Counted from the stretch's first letter, positions 46,744 to 56,984 are shown. The stretch: DNA of 64,000 bases from Verrucomicrobiota bacterium (GCA_016935555.1 JAFGQR010000011.1:85011-149010), one strand, 5' to 3'. A program made the numbers and translations. The notes: generated from the letters alone by a model not told the origin.

Positions 46744-47640
46744 TCATGGGAATGGAGCGGCAAACGCGTTGTCCGTGAACAGGAAGATCTCACGCGATTC
46801 GGCGGTTGCCAGCAAGCCCTCGGGCACGAAGCAGCATCCTTCGATTTGGGCGGGCTTGAACTTGGTGCGGTGGGGTTTGAGGTCGCCGGCGCGGGCGGGG
46901 TGGCCGCAGATGGGGAGGAGGTAGGCGCCGGCCTTGGCCACGAGGGCGAGCCGCTGGCCGTCGGCGGAGAGCGCCGCGCCGGTGACGGGGGATTCGACGG
47001 GCAGGGTGGCGATTTCCTCGAGGGTGCAGGTCTCGGTATGGTGTTGGGGTTGGGTGTGGAGAGGGAATCGGTAGAGGCGGGCCCGGGCGTCGTGGAACAC
47101 TTTGGACACGAGGTAGCCGTGGGACTGCCACACGAACAGGGCTTCGCAATCGAACGGCTCGGCCGGGTAGCGCAACTGCCAGCCGCGGGTGACCCGGACC
47201 ACGCGCTGGGAGGCGGGATCGGGCTCGTCGATTTCGTAGACGGCCAGGGTGGTGCGGCGTTTGTGGTTGTTGCCCACGTCGCCGAGGTACAGGCGCCCGG
47301 CGCCGTCGGTGGCCAAGTCTTCCCAATCCACCAGCGTCGCCCCGGCCACGGCGCAGTCGCCGCGGGCGGCGCCTTCGCGGGTGATGGCATAGAGCACCTG
47401 GCGCCGGGCGCCGCCGCCGTCGTTGTGGGTCCAGAAGAGGCCGGGATGTTTGAGGCTGGGGACAAGGCCGGAACTCTCCGTGAGGCGGGGGTGTGCGAGG
47501 CGGCCCAGGAGTCGGACGTCGGCGCGATCGTTGGATTGGGAGGGGGCAGGGGAGGGGAGGGGATCGGCGGCGGCAAGGCTTGCCGCAGCCGCCAGCAGCG
47601 GCAATGCGAAACGGACCCGCCATGGGATTTCGGGTTTCAT
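46744..47640 (-). CDS. exported beta-propeller-like protein
   Basis: This 298-residue protein has a signal peptide (MKPEIPWRVRFALPLLAAAA, ending AADPLP). Strand-turn repeats include FWTHNDGGGARRQVLYAI, VDWEDLATDGAGRLYLGDVGNN and TTLAVYEIDEPD. The pattern WTHNDGGG...DWEDLA...GDVGNN is a conserved theme of a secreted propeller family found in many bacteria, of unknown function. The start is the ATG at 47640; the frame is open upstream but lies beside the divergent copA promoter region. Confidence 0.8.
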   Translation of the reverse strand: MKPEIPWRVRFALPLLAAAASLAAADPLPSPAPSQSNDRADVRLLGRLAHPRLTESSGLVPSLKHPGLFWTHNDGGGARRQVLYAITREGAARGDCAVAGATLVDWEDLATDGAGRLYLGDVGNNHKRRTTLAVYEIDEPDPASQRVVRVTRGWQLRYPAEPFDCEALFVWQSHGYLVSKVFHDARARLYRFPLHTQPQHHTETCTLEEIATLPVESPVTGAALSADGQRLALVAKAGAYLLPICGHPARAGDLKPHRTKFKPAQIEGCCFVPEGLLATAESREIFLFTDNAFAAPFP

Positions 47641-47758
47641 GAGTGCCCCCCCCAATTTATGCTGCACATCGTGCCCGAGGCGAATAGATTCTCCGGTGTC
47701 TGTGCGGACGAATTGCGCTCCGGTCCGGTGCGTCAATCCCGGCGTCCGCGGCAGGGCC

Positions 47759-50170
47759 ATGTCAACGCGCAACACAGCCGATCCAGGTTCGGCGCCCGCT
47801 TCTGCGGGTGCGGTGTTCGAATTCCACATCCCCGGCATGCATTGCAGCCACTGCGTGAGCCGGGTGACAGACGCGTTGCGCGGTGTGCCGGGCGTGGCGA
47901 GTGTGGCGGTGGATTTGGAGAGGCGGCGCGCGGCGGTTCGGGGGCGGGGGGAGGGGTCCGGGCGGTTGTCGGGCGCGTTGCTGGTGGAGGTCTTGCGGCA
48001 GGCCGGCTACGAGGCGCAGCCGGTCGCGCCGGCGCCGGCGGGCGGGCCGGAGGGGGCGGGGCATCGTTTGGCCGGCTGGGGTTGGGCGATGTGGGTGGGC
48101 GTGGCGGGCACGGTGCCGTTGATGCTGGGCGAATGGGCATTGGGCTGGGGGGGGGCGCCGTGGTTTGGATGGGTGTCGTGGGGATTGGCGACGGTGGTTC
48201 AGGCTGTTGCCGGCGCTTCGTTTTACCGGGGCGCGTGGGGGCAGCTCAAGGCGGGCCGTTCGAACATGGACACGCTGGTGGCGCTGGGGTCGACGACCGC
48301 CTATGCCTACAGCGTCTGGGCGCTGTGGAGCGGCGCGCCGGGGCATCTCTACTTCATGGAAGCCGCCGCGATCATCACGGTGGTCAGCGTCGGCCACTGG
48401 CTGGAAGCGCGCGTCAGCGCCCGGGCCTCGGGCGCGTTGCGAGACCTGCTGCGCCTGGCGCCCGCCACGGCGCGCCGGCGCACGCCGGACGGGGGCGAGG
48501 TTGAGGTGCCGGTGGCCGAACTGCACGTCGGCGACCGTGTGGTGCTGAAGCCTGGGGACCGGGTGCCCACGGACGGGCAGGTGCTCGAGGGGGAATCGGC
48601 GGTGGACGAGTCGATGCTGACGGGCGAATCGGTTCCGGCGGACAAGGCGCCGGGCGCGTTGTTGTGCGCGGGCACGGTGACCCTGAACGGGCGGCTGGTC
48701 ATGAGGGTGACGGCGACGGGCGAAGGGACGGTGTTGGCACACATCATCGAGGCGGTGCGCCGTGCCCAGACCAGCCGGGCAAACATCCAGCGCCTGGCCG
48801 ATCGCATCAGCAATGTCTTCGTCCCAGCCGTCGTGCTTGTCGCCCTGGCGACCGCGCTCGGCTGGGCATTGCTGCCGGAGACGTTGCGCGGGCTGCATGC
48901 CGGGCTGGCGCCGTATCTGTGGGCTGTGCACCTGCCCGGCACGCCCCTGGCGAGCGCGGTGATCGGCGCCGCGGCGGTGTTGATCATCGCCTGCCCGTGT
49001 GCCATGGGCCTGGCGACGCCCGCGGCCATTATGGCCGGTTCCAACGCCGCCGCCCGGCGCGGCATTCTCATCCGCGACGGCGTTGCGCTCGAGAAAGCCG
49101 GCAGGGTGACGACGGTGATCTTTGACAAGACAGGCACGCTGACGGCCGGCCGGCCGGTGGTGGCGGCGTTTGAAGAGACGGGCCCGCTGCCGGGCGAGTT
49201 GAACGTTGCGATGGTCTCGAGCCGTCCCTCCCCGCCGGTGGCGCCGAGAGAGTTGCCTGCGGGGGCAGCGGCGGCCGCGGACGATCGAAGAGCGCCCGCC
49301 TCTCCCATGATCCGGCTGGCGGCAGCGCTGGCGCGTCATTCCACCCACCCCTTCAGCCAGGCGGTGGTGCGGTTGGCCGACGCCAGCCTGCCGGTTCGCG
49401 ACTGGGAGGAAGTGCGGGGCGCCGGTGTGCAGGGCCGCTGGGGGGGCGGCCGTCCGGGCGAACCAACACCCCTGCTGCGGCTGGGATCGCTCAACTGGCT
49501 CGGCCAATGCGGCGTCGACACCGGCCGCGGCTCGGGATTTGCCGCCTCATGGACGGCGCAGGGCGCCACGGTGCTGGGCGTGGCGGTCGACGGGGCGCTG
49601 GCGGGGGTCATCGCCTTGAGGGACATGTTGAAGCCGGGCGCTCTCGCGGTGGTGCGGCGCTTGCAGAACCAGGGATTGCGCGTGTGCCTTGTCACCGGCG
49701 ACAACCCCCTCACCGCCGCCGAAATCGCCCGGCAATGCGGCATCCCCCGCGAGCTGGTGTCCGCCGAAGTCCGCCCGGAACAAAAGTCCGACCGGGTGCG
49801 GGCCTATCAGCACGCGGGCCAGCGCGTGGCGTTTGTGGGGGACGGCATCAACGACGCGCCTGCGTTGGAACAGGCGGATCTGGGGATCGCGGTGGCGCGG
49901 GCGAGCGACATCGCGCGCGAGGCGGCGGACATGATTCTGTTGAATTCGGAGATTGAGGCGGTGCCGGAGGCGCTGGGATTGGCGCGGGCGACGCTGCGGA
50001 CCATCAAGCAGAATTTATTTTGGGCCTTTTTCTACAATAGCGTCGGAGTGCCGCTGGCTGCGCTGGGGTTTTTGAGCCCGGTGGTTTGCGCGTTGGCGAT
50101 GGGGATGTCGGACCTGGTGGTGATTGGGAATGCGCTGCGGCTTCGGGGGTGGAAGGCGGGGGTGCGGTGA
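47759..50170 (+). CDS. copA: copper-translocating P1B-type ATPase
   Basis: This 803-residue heavy-metal ATPase of the CopA/CopB group has one N-terminal HMA domain (GMHCSHC at 26-32), eight membrane helices, the transmembrane CPC motif at 412-414 followed by AMGLATPAA, the phosphorylation motif DKTGTLT (D456) and GDGINDAPAL (about 694-703). CPC with a CxxC-type HMA points to Cu(I) export. A poly-Ala/Arg-containing insertion lies between DKTGTLT and the nucleotide-binding domain. It is divergent from the beta-propeller gene; no metal regulator gene was seen nearby. Confidence 0.95.
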   Translation: MSTRNTADPGSAPASAGAVFEFHIPGMHCSHCVSRVTDALRGVPGVASVAVDLERRRAAVRGRGEGSGRLSGALLVEVLRQAGYEAQPVAPAPAGGPEGAGHRLAGWGWAMWVGVAGTVPLMLGEWALGWGGAPWFGWVSWGLATVVQAVAGASFYRGAWGQLKAGRSNMDTLVALGSTTAYAYSVWALWSGAPGHLYFMEAAAIITVVSVGHWLEARVSARASGALRDLLRLAPATARRRTPDGGEVEVPVAELHVGDRVVLKPGDRVPTDGQVLEGESAVDESMLTGESVPADKAPGALLCAGTVTLNGRLVMRVTATGEGTVLAHIIEAVRRAQTSRANIQRLADRISNVFVPAVVLVALATALGWALLPETLRGLHAGLAPYLWAVHLPGTPLASAVIGAAAVLIIACPCAMGLATPAAIMAGSNAAARRGILIRDGVALEKAGRVTTVIFDKTGTLTAGRPVVAAFEETGPLPGELNVAMVSSRPSPPVAPRELPAGAAAAADDRRAPASPMIRLAAALARHSTHPFSQAVVRLADASLPVRDWEEVRGAGVQGRWGGGRPGEPTPLLRLGSLNWLGQCGVDTGRGSGFAASWTAQGATVLGVAVDGALAGVIALRDMLKPGALAVVRRLQNQGLRVCLVTGDNPLTAAEIARQCGIPRELVSAEVRPEQKSDRVRAYQHAGQRVAFVGDGINDAPALEQADLGIAVARASDIAREAADMILLNSEIEAVPEALGLARATLRTIKQNLFWAFFYNSVGVPLAALGFLSPVVCALAMGMSDLVVIGNALRLRGWKAGVR

Positions 50171-50223
50171 CGCGCCGGTCTTTTGGGTTCGACGTTTCCT
50201 GGGGGCCGGCCCTGACCGGCGCG
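50171..50223 (+). terminator. inverted repeat after copA
   Basis: CGCGCCGGTC (50171-50180) and GACCGGCGCG (50214-50223) form a 10-bp perfect stem with a 33-base loop, starting at the base after the copA stop codon. There is no T-run, so the role as terminator is tentative. Confidence 0.3.
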
Positions 50224-50347
50224 CGCGAAGCTGGGGTTGGCCGGCGTCGCGTTACCAGTCATCCGCAAGCCCTCCCTCGAGCACGCATCCTCGTTCGCGT
50301 GAAAATTTTTCAGGCGCCCGGCGGGCGACTTTGGTATATGGAGCACC

Positions 50348-53300
50348 GTGAGAACATTGCGCCGCCTCCGGCTGGGACAAGCCGCATCAACGGATCCCAG
50401 GAACACGCCCGTCTTTCGGTCCGGCCCGTCCGGCCGGTTGGACAGCGGGGGGGGCGCGGCGCCCTTTCGCCTCGCCCGCGAGCAGCTTTGCTCCGCGGTT
50501 CTGGCGATCGGCGTGGTCATCGCCGGCGACGGGGCGGCAGGGCGGGGCTTGGCCGCCGACTGGGCGGTGACCGGCAGCGCCGCGGCAGAGGGTGCCGGCG
50601 CCGGGAGCGGCGCGTCGCGTCCCACAGCGGAGATTGACGCCGCGGCCTCGCTCGAGGCCGGCTTTTCGAATCCGCCCGCGGCGACGAAGCCATGGTGTTA
50701 CTGGTATTGGATCAGCGACCACCTTTCGAAGGAGGGGATCACGCGCGACTTGGAAGCCATGGCGCGTGTGGGCATTGGCCAGGCGTTCATTGGAAACATC
50801 TTTCTCGACGACATCCCGGCGGGAACCGTCAAGGTGCTGACGCCCGAGTGGTGGGCACTGGTCGCGCACGCCGTTCGCGAAGGCGGCCGCACTGGGGTCG
50901 ACATCGGCATGTTCAACTGCCCGGGCTGGAGCCAGTCGGGCGGGCCATGGATCAAGCCCACCGAAACCATGCGCCACCTGACGGCGTCCGAGACGCGTGT
51001 GCGCGGCCCGCGGCGCTTCAGCGGGGCGTTGCCGGCGCCGAGCGAACCCTTCCAGGACGTCGTCGTGCTGGCGTTCCCGGCGCCGCGGCATGACGCCGAC
51101 GCGCTTGCGGCCCGCAGGCCGCGAGTGAGCTGCGCGCCTGCGGCTCAGGGCGTGGAGAGGCTGGCGGATGGGGATGCCGCCACGGCGATGACGTTTCCCG
51201 CGGGGGCCGGTCGGGGGGACACGCCCTTTGCGGTGCAGTTTGACGTGGCGGAGCCGTTCACGGCGCGGTCGCTTCAGGTCGTGCCTGCCGGCGATCCTTT
51301 TGCCGCGCAGTGCGAACTGCAGGCGGCGGGTGCGGACGGCGCGGCGCGGACCGTGCGGCGGTTCAAGTGCGACCGGTCGAACATGTCGGTGGGGGTGGGG
51401 TTCATGCCGCGCGGGCCGGTGGCGGTGTCGTTTCCGGCCGTGACTGCAACGCGGTTCCGGGTGGTGTTCACGGGCGTTTCGGGCGGCCGCAACCCGTCGG
51501 CGCTGGCGGAGATTCATCTGTCGGGCGCGGCGCGGCTGGAGGCGTTTGTGGAGAAGCAACTGGGCAAGATGCATCCCACGCCGCTGCCGATGTGGGACGC
51601 GTATGTGTGGCCGACCCAGGCCGAGCCGGAGGATCGGCGCCTCGTGGTGCCGCCCGGCGATGTCCGCGATGTGACGTCGAGCCTCGCCGCGGACGGCACG
51701 CTGGCCTGGGACGTGCCCGCCGGCGAGTGGATTGTCCAGCGCATCGGCATGACGCCCACCGGCATGAAAAACTCCCCCGCATCGCCGGAGGGCCAGGGGC
51801 TCGAGGTGGACAAAATGAATCGCGCGCTGGCGCAGCGGCACTTCGACGCGTTCATCGGCGAGGTGCTCCAGCGCGTGCCCGCCGCGGACCGCAAGGCCCT
51901 GACGCGCGTGGTTGCGGACAGCTATGAAATGGGGTCGCAGAACTGGACGGACGGTTTTGACGCGCCGTTCCGGCAGCGCTACGGCTACGATCCCAAGCCC
52001 TGGCTGCCCGTGTTGAGCGGGCGGCTCGTCGGCAGCGCCGACCGGAGCGAGCGGTTCCTTTGGGACTTGCGCCGGCTCGTGGCGGACCGGGTGGCGACGG
52101 AGTATGTGGGGGGATTGCGCGAGGCCTGCGCGCGGCACGGGCTGGGGCTTTGGCTCGAGAACTACGGCCACTGGGGGTTTCCCAGCGAGTTTTTGAAATA
52201 CGGCAGCGCGTCGGACCGTGTCGGGGGCGAGTATTGGGTGACGGGCGATCTCGGATCGATCGAGTGCCGCGCGGCCTCGTCCTGTGTGAACACCTACGGC
52301 GGGAGGTTCGTTTCGGCAGAGGCGTTCACGGGCGGGCCGGCGTTTCAAAATGCGCCGGCGGCGCTCAAGGCGCGTGGCGACTGGTCGTTTTGCGAAGGGA
52401 TCAACCACTTCGTGTTGCACGTGTGCATCCATCAGCCCCGGGACGACCAGCGTCCCGGGGTGAACGCGTGGTTCGGCACCGAGTTCAACCGGCATAACAC
52501 GTGGTTCGAGCGGAGCAAGGCGTGGGTGGACTACGTGCGGCGCTGCTGCTGGCTGCTCCAGCAGGGCCACCGCGTCGCCGATGTCGCCTATTTCATCGGC
52601 GACGACGCCCCCAAAATGACCGGCGTCCGCCGGCCCGAGTTGCCTCGCGGACGGGATTTCGACTACATCAACGCCGAGGTGATCCAGACCACACTCGCCG
52701 TCCGCAACGGGTGGCTGACGCTGCCGCACGGGACCTGCTATCGCGTGCTCGTGCTGCCGGAGTTGGACACGATGCGGCCGCAGGTGGCGCGCGCCCTGCG
52801 CCGCCTGGTGCGCGCCGGCGCCACCGTGCTCGGCCCGCCGCCGTCGCGTTCGCCCAGCATGGAGAATTATCCCCGGTGCGACCACGAGGTGCGGGCGCTG
52901 GCGGCCGAACTCTGGGGCGCCGCCGATCCGAAGGCGCCGGGCGAACGCGCGTTCGGCCAGGGCAGGGTCGTCTGGGGCAAGCCGCTGGCCGACGTGCTGG
53001 CGTCGCTGAAATCACCGCCCGATTTTCAGAGCGCCGCCCCATTGCGGCACACCCACCGGCACACCGCCGGGGCCGACATCTATTTCGTGGCCAACCCGAA
53101 TCCCGGGCCGGTGACGACGACGGCGGCGTTCCGGGCGGGGAACCGGGCGCCGGAGTTTTGGTGGCCGGTTTCGGGGGTGATCGAGCGGCCGGCCGTGTAT
53201 GACATGGCGGAGGGTGTTGTGCGTATGCCGCTAGCGCTCGGGCCGCACGGGTCGGTGTTCGTGGTGTTTCGGGACAAGGCGGGTGGGGCATCGGAACGCA

Positions 53301-54493
53301 TTGTGTCGGTCACCCGCGAGGGGCGTGAGATCCTGGGCACGACGGTGTCCCCGCCGGCGGCGGGTGCGGGCGGGGACAGCCCGAACCGGTTCACGCTGGC
53401 CGTGTGGGTGAAGCCCGGGGACGGCACGACGCTGGTGCGCGAGGCCAACCGGGGCATCGTGGGCATGCGGGAGAAGCGCAACGACGTTCTCGCGGCGCCG
53501 CACGGGGACGGTTTCGGCGGCGGGGGCCATGCCGGGTGCGGCCTGGCGGCGGGCACCAACGGCGTGTGCGTCTTCGAGCACGGGGCGAACTACTTTGCGC
53601 CGACCCTGGTTCACGCGGCGACGCTCGGCGATTGGACTCACGTGGCGGTGGTGTATCGCGACGGCCGGCCGAACTTGTATCTCGATGGCACCCTGGCCCG
53701 CACCGGCCTGAAGAGCGAACACATCGTGCACGCCGGAGCCGGCAGCGGCGCGTCCGCGTCCTTTCGGGGGCAACGGGGCGGGCTGGCGCGGTTTGGACGG
53801 GCGCTGAGCGACGGCGAGGTGGCGGCGTTGACGCGGACGATGCCGCGTCCGGACCGCGCGGTCGACGGTCCGGGGATTCATCTGACCGCCGCGGGCGGCC
53901 GGTTCACGGGTCTGATCACGGAACGGGGCGAGTATGAACTGCGGTTCGCGGATGGCCGCCGGCGCACGCTGAGCGTGCCCGACTTGCCGGATCCGCAGCT
54001 CGTCGAAGGCCCCTGGGAAGTCCGGTTCGCTCCCGGCTGGGGCGCGCCGGAACGCGCGACGTTTGAGACGCTGGTGGACTGGTCGCACCACGCCGAGGAC
54101 AGCATCCGGCATTACTCGGGCACGGCGGTTTACCGTCGCGTCCTGGAGGTGCCGGCGTCGCGGTTTGCGGATTCGGGCTTGCGGGTGGTGTTGGATTTGG
54201 GCGAGGTGCGGGACCTGGCGACGGTGCGATGGAACGGGAAGGCACTGGGCACGCTGTGGCATGCGCCATGGCGGCTGGACATCACCCGCGCGGTGAAACC
54301 GGGCGCAAACACATTGGAGGTCGAGGTGATCAACGTGTGGAACAACCGGCTGGCCGGCGACACCGCGCTCCCGCCTGCGCAGCGCCGGACGTTCCTGCTG
54401 GTGCCCACGGTCAAGGCGGCGGCGCCGCTGCTGCCCGCGGGGCTGCTGGGCCCGGTGCGGTTGATCACCGCCACCGCCGCGGCCGAACCCTAG
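50348..54493 (+). CDS. GH106 alpha-L-rhamnosidase-like enzyme with inserted LamG domain
   Basis: This 1381-residue protein is probably exported: a hydrophobic segment lies near residues 45-70, with an unusual long N-region. The GH106 core begins with CYWYWISDHLSKEGITRDLEAM and contains GMFNCPGWSQSGGPW, SYEMGSQNWTDGFD and RYGYDPKPWLPVLSGR. A LamG-like beta-sandwich (about residues 1013-1158, with FTLAVWVKPGDG and DWTHVAVVYRDGRPNLYLDGT) interrupts the path to the C-terminal sugar-binding jelly roll (PWEVRFAPGWGAP, WNGKALGTLWHAPWRLDIT). The start is GTG 50348, four bases after GGAG. Expected activity is removal of terminal alpha-L-rhamnose from plant or algal glycans. Confidence 0.85.
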   Translation: MRTLRRLRLGQAASTDPRNTPVFRSGPSGRLDSGGGAAPFRLAREQLCSAVLAIGVVIAGDGAAGRGLAADWAVTGSAAAEGAGAGSGASRPTAEIDAAASLEAGFSNPPAATKPWCYWYWISDHLSKEGITRDLEAMARVGIGQAFIGNIFLDDIPAGTVKVLTPEWWALVAHAVREGGRTGVDIGMFNCPGWSQSGGPWIKPTETMRHLTASETRVRGPRRFSGALPAPSEPFQDVVVLAFPAPRHDADALAARRPRVSCAPAAQGVERLADGDAATAMTFPAGAGRGDTPFAVQFDVAEPFTARSLQVVPAGDPFAAQCELQAAGADGAARTVRRFKCDRSNMSVGVGFMPRGPVAVSFPAVTATRFRVVFTGVSGGRNPSALAEIHLSGAARLEAFVEKQLGKMHPTPLPMWDAYVWPTQAEPEDRRLVVPPGDVRDVTSSLAADGTLAWDVPAGEWIVQRIGMTPTGMKNSPASPEGQGLEVDKMNRALAQRHFDAFIGEVLQRVPAADRKALTRVVADSYEMGSQNWTDGFDAPFRQRYGYDPKPWLPVLSGRLVGSADRSERFLWDLRRLVADRVATEYVGGLREACARHGLGLWLENYGHWGFPSEFLKYGSASDRVGGEYWVTGDLGSIECRAASSCVNTYGGRFVSAEAFTGGPAFQNAPAALKARGDWSFCEGINHFVLHVCIHQPRDDQRPGVNAWFGTEFNRHNTWFERSKAWVDYVRRCCWLLQQGHRVADVAYFIGDDAPKMTGVRRPELPRGRDFDYINAEVIQTTLAVRNGWLTLPHGTCYRVLVLPELDTMRPQVARALRRLVRAGATVLGPPPSRSPSMENYPRCDHEVRALAAELWGAADPKAPGERAFGQGRVVWGKPLADVLASLKSPPDFQSAAPLRHTHRHTAGADIYFVANPNPGPVTTTAAFRAGNRAPEFWWPVSGVIERPAVYDMAEGVVRMPLALGPHGSVFVVFRDKAGGASERIVSVTREGREILGTTVSPPAAGAGGDSPNRFTLAVWVKPGDGTTLVREANRGIVGMREKRNDVLAAPHGDGFGGGGHAGCGLAAGTNGVCVFEHGANYFAPTLVHAATLGDWTHVAVVYRDGRPNLYLDGTLARTGLKSEHIVHAGAGSGASASFRGQRGGLARFGRALSDGEVAALTRTMPRPDRAVDGPGIHLTAAGGRFTGLITERGEYELRFADGRRRTLSVPDLPDPQLVEGPWEVRFAPGWGAPERATFETLVDWSHHAEDSIRHYSGTAVYRRVLEVPASRFADSGLRVVLDLGEVRDLATVRWNGKALGTLWHAPWRLDITRAVKPGANTLEVEVINVWNNRLAGDTALPPAQRRTFLLVPTVKAAAPLLPAGLLGPVRLITATAAAEP

Positions 54494-55247
54494 CGAGCCG
54501 CGGGCTCAGACCGCTCAAGGCGCGGGATAGCCATCAGCCGCGGATGCGGATTGTAGCGCCCACGTGTCAACGCGCGGCTCGCTCATGCATCGGGCATTGA
54601 TTGTCGGGGGCCACAGGATTAGATTTGACCCAAGTTCGCCGTCCACCAGCCTGATGAGTGTTGCGTAACGGTGACGCGCCACACTTCACGGGGAGCTGTA
54701 TGACACGCTTCGGTTTGCGGAGCGGAAGAACCAAGGCCGCCTGGATGGCGGGATGCCGTCGCCCAAGACGCACGGTTCCCGCGCCCGACGACCCCCGGAA
54801 GAACTGCACCCTGGAGGAACTGGACCGGCGCGGGATCGTGTCCGACCAATACCTGAGCGATTTCATGGCGGACGTGATTCGGCACAGCGCGGGCTACGAC
54901 GTCTTCACGCGCTTCTCCAACAGCATCGCGAAGCTGGCCTACCATTTCCATCCCTCGGCGGATGTCACGCTGCGCACCGACCGGATCCGGAACCTGGCGA
55001 ATTGTTGAACGGCATGGGCACGCTCTTCCTCAAGCATCGCGCGAACGAACTGTTCAACGAGATCTGCCTCCTGAAGGGCCACATTATCCCGCTTTCCAAC
55101 ATCCGAACGAAAGTGATTGCAGCCGCTGCTGCCGCACCGGGGAGACGCCACCGACGGGCGAATGCCACCCCTGTCAGGAAAAGGCCACCTTCGCCGACAG
55201 CCCGCTCGACTGGTACAACCAACTCCAACTCCAACGCTCCGGCCGCG
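54494..55247. other. gene-debris region
   Basis: These roughly 750 bases lack an intact gene. Coding-like pieces in different frames are visible: ELYDTLRFAERKNQGRLDGG (near 54693-54752), then in another frame LDRRGIVSDQYLSDFMADVI and FTRFSNSIAKLAYHFH, then MGTLFLKHRANELFNEICLL. Frames change without a complete reading, which suggests a decayed gene. I could not assign a family. Confidence 0.5.
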
Positions 55248-55376
55248 TTCAAACAACGGGTCATCGTGCTGGAAGTCGTCTGGGCGCTGCTCTGGGGCAT
55301 GGAAGCTATCGACTGGGCCCTGGGCGGACAGCTGGGTCAGTACGGAGTCCGCCCCCGCGAAGTCGAGGGTTTATGA
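55248..55376 (+). pseudogene. N-terminal relic of a rhomboid-family protease
   Basis: Forty-two residues match the N-terminal segment of bacterial rhomboids: a hydrophobic helix (VIVLEVVWALLWGMEAIDW) and then GQLGQYGVRPREVEGL, which in rhomboids is normally followed by RGI. Here the Arg codon is replaced by TGA (55374-55376) and GI follows in the same frame, so the stop looks like a point mutation. The catalytic domain is missing. This is a pseudogene fragment. Confidence 0.5.
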
Positions 55377-55458
55377 GGTATTTCGGTTTCCTGATGACGC
55401 GAGCCCTGCTCGACTTCAATCTTGATTTCTTGAGGGGCATCTAAGTCAATGGTTTTCC

Positions 55459-56910
55459 ATGAAAACTCGGATGCATCGTCGTCAGTTTCTTCGTCAATCG
55501 ACCTTGGGCGGAACCGGCTTCCTAATCCTCAATGCCGCGCGCTCGGCCTGGACGGCGCAGGCCAATGAAAAGCTGAATGTGGCCCTGGTCGGCGTGGGCG
55601 GCCGGGGGGGCTGGTTTGTGGCCACCCTTCCCAAGTTGGAAAACGTGGTGGCCATTTGCGATGTCAACGATCAGAAAGCAGATGAAGCTTTTCGCCATTG
55701 GGAAAACCTGGCCAGCAATTTCAAGAATTCCCCCCGCTCCTGGGAGCAGCGCGCCGCCCGCGAATACGAACGCCTTTTGCAGGCAAAACCGAAAGTCTTC
55801 CGTGACTTTCGCAAGATGCTCGACACCATGGAACGAGAGATTGATGCGGTGGTGATCGCCACGCCGGATCATTCGCACGCCGTGGCTTCGGCGGCCGCCA
55901 TTCGTGCGGGCAAGGGAGTGTTTTGTGAAAAGCCGCTGACGCGCACAGTGCATGAATCACACGCGTTGCGCGAGTTGGCGCGCCAACACAAAGTCGCCAC
56001 CGCCATGGGCAATCAAGGCACCTATAGCGGGGCGTTTCGTCGCGCATTGGAACTGATTCGGAATGGCACCATCGGCGACATTAAAGAGGTTCACGTGTGG
56101 AACAGCGGGGGCGGCGCCGACAAGAAGGCACCCCCTCAAGGCAAGCCTCCCGTTCCCGACTACCTCGATTGGAACCTGTGGCTGGGCCCGGCGGCCGATC
56201 GTCCCTATCATCCGGAGTGGATGCAGCGCCACTCCTGGCGCGAATTCGGCACGTCCCAACTGGGCAACTGGGGTTCGCACAGTGCCAATCTTGGCTTTAT
56301 GGCGCTCAAGGTTCACGAATTATGGTTGCCGCCCAATCCTCAGAAACCGGCCTCCATGCTGCGTCTGCAAGCCAAATGCTCCAACATCAACCGGCTTTCA
56401 TTTCCCCGGTGGGAGCAAATCCAGTATGAAGTTCCCGCGCGGGCTGAATATCCCCCCATTACCATCCATTGGTACAACGGCGAGAGTCGTGATCTCAACG
56501 CCGTGTATGAACGCGCCTTCCAAGGCGCCGGCAACCAGGAGAAGGGCTCCTGGCGGTTTGCTGGCACGTTGATCGCCGGAACCAAAGGCAGCATCCACAC
56601 AACCGGACACAACATGTGGTTTCGGCTATTGCCGGCAGACCAGTTCCAGGGAATCCAGACCGATCGCCCCGAAGCAGTGGAAGCATCCCGCGATCCGCAA
56701 CAGGATTGGGTTGCGGCCTGTCGCGGCGGAAAAGCGCCCTGGTCCAATTTCGATTATGCGGATGCGTTGAACGAGTTTCTCATGCTCGGCAACGTGGCCA
56801 CCCACTTTGAGGGGCCACTGGAATTTGATCCGCTGGCCATGAAGATTCGGAATAACACCGAAGCCGATGCCTTGTTGCGCGCGGAGTATCGGAACGGCTG
56901 GACGCTGTAA
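55459..56910 (+). CDS. Tat-exported Gfo/Idh/MocA-family oxidoreductase
   Basis: This 483-residue protein has a twin-arginine signal (HRRQFLRQS then a hydrophobic run) and a NAD(P)-binding N-terminal domain (VALVGVGGRGGWFVATL, VVAICDVND, VVIATPDHSHAVAS, VFCEKPLTRT). The C-terminal half has the alpha/beta substrate domain (LDWNLWLGPAADRPYHPEW). These are sugar or glycoside dehydrogenases acting outside the cytoplasm. G+C is about 50-55% in sampled stretches, well below neighbours near 70%, which suggests acquisition. It stands alone among debris. Confidence 0.93.
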   Translation: MKTRMHRRQFLRQSTLGGTGFLILNAARSAWTAQANEKLNVALVGVGGRGGWFVATLPKLENVVAICDVNDQKADEAFRHWENLASNFKNSPRSWEQRAAREYERLLQAKPKVFRDFRKMLDTMEREIDAVVIATPDHSHAVASAAAIRAGKGVFCEKPLTRTVHESHALRELARQHKVATAMGNQGTYSGAFRRALELIRNGTIGDIKEVHVWNSGGGADKKAPPQGKPPVPDYLDWNLWLGPAADRPYHPEWMQRHSWREFGTSQLGNWGSHSANLGFMALKVHELWLPPNPQKPASMLRLQAKCSNINRLSFPRWEQIQYEVPARAEYPPITIHWYNGESRDLNAVYERAFQGAGNQEKGSWRFAGTLIAGTKGSIHTTGHNMWFRLLPADQFQGIQTDRPEAVEASRDPQQDWVAACRGGKAPWSNFDYADALNEFLMLGNVATHFEGPLEFDPLAMKIRNNTEADALLRAEYRNGWTL

Positions 56911-56984
56911 ACAAGAATTCGGAATCGAGAAACCGACGCTTGCTTTCTGAAACGTCGTGGAATCGCGGCAGACGTCAGGTCACC

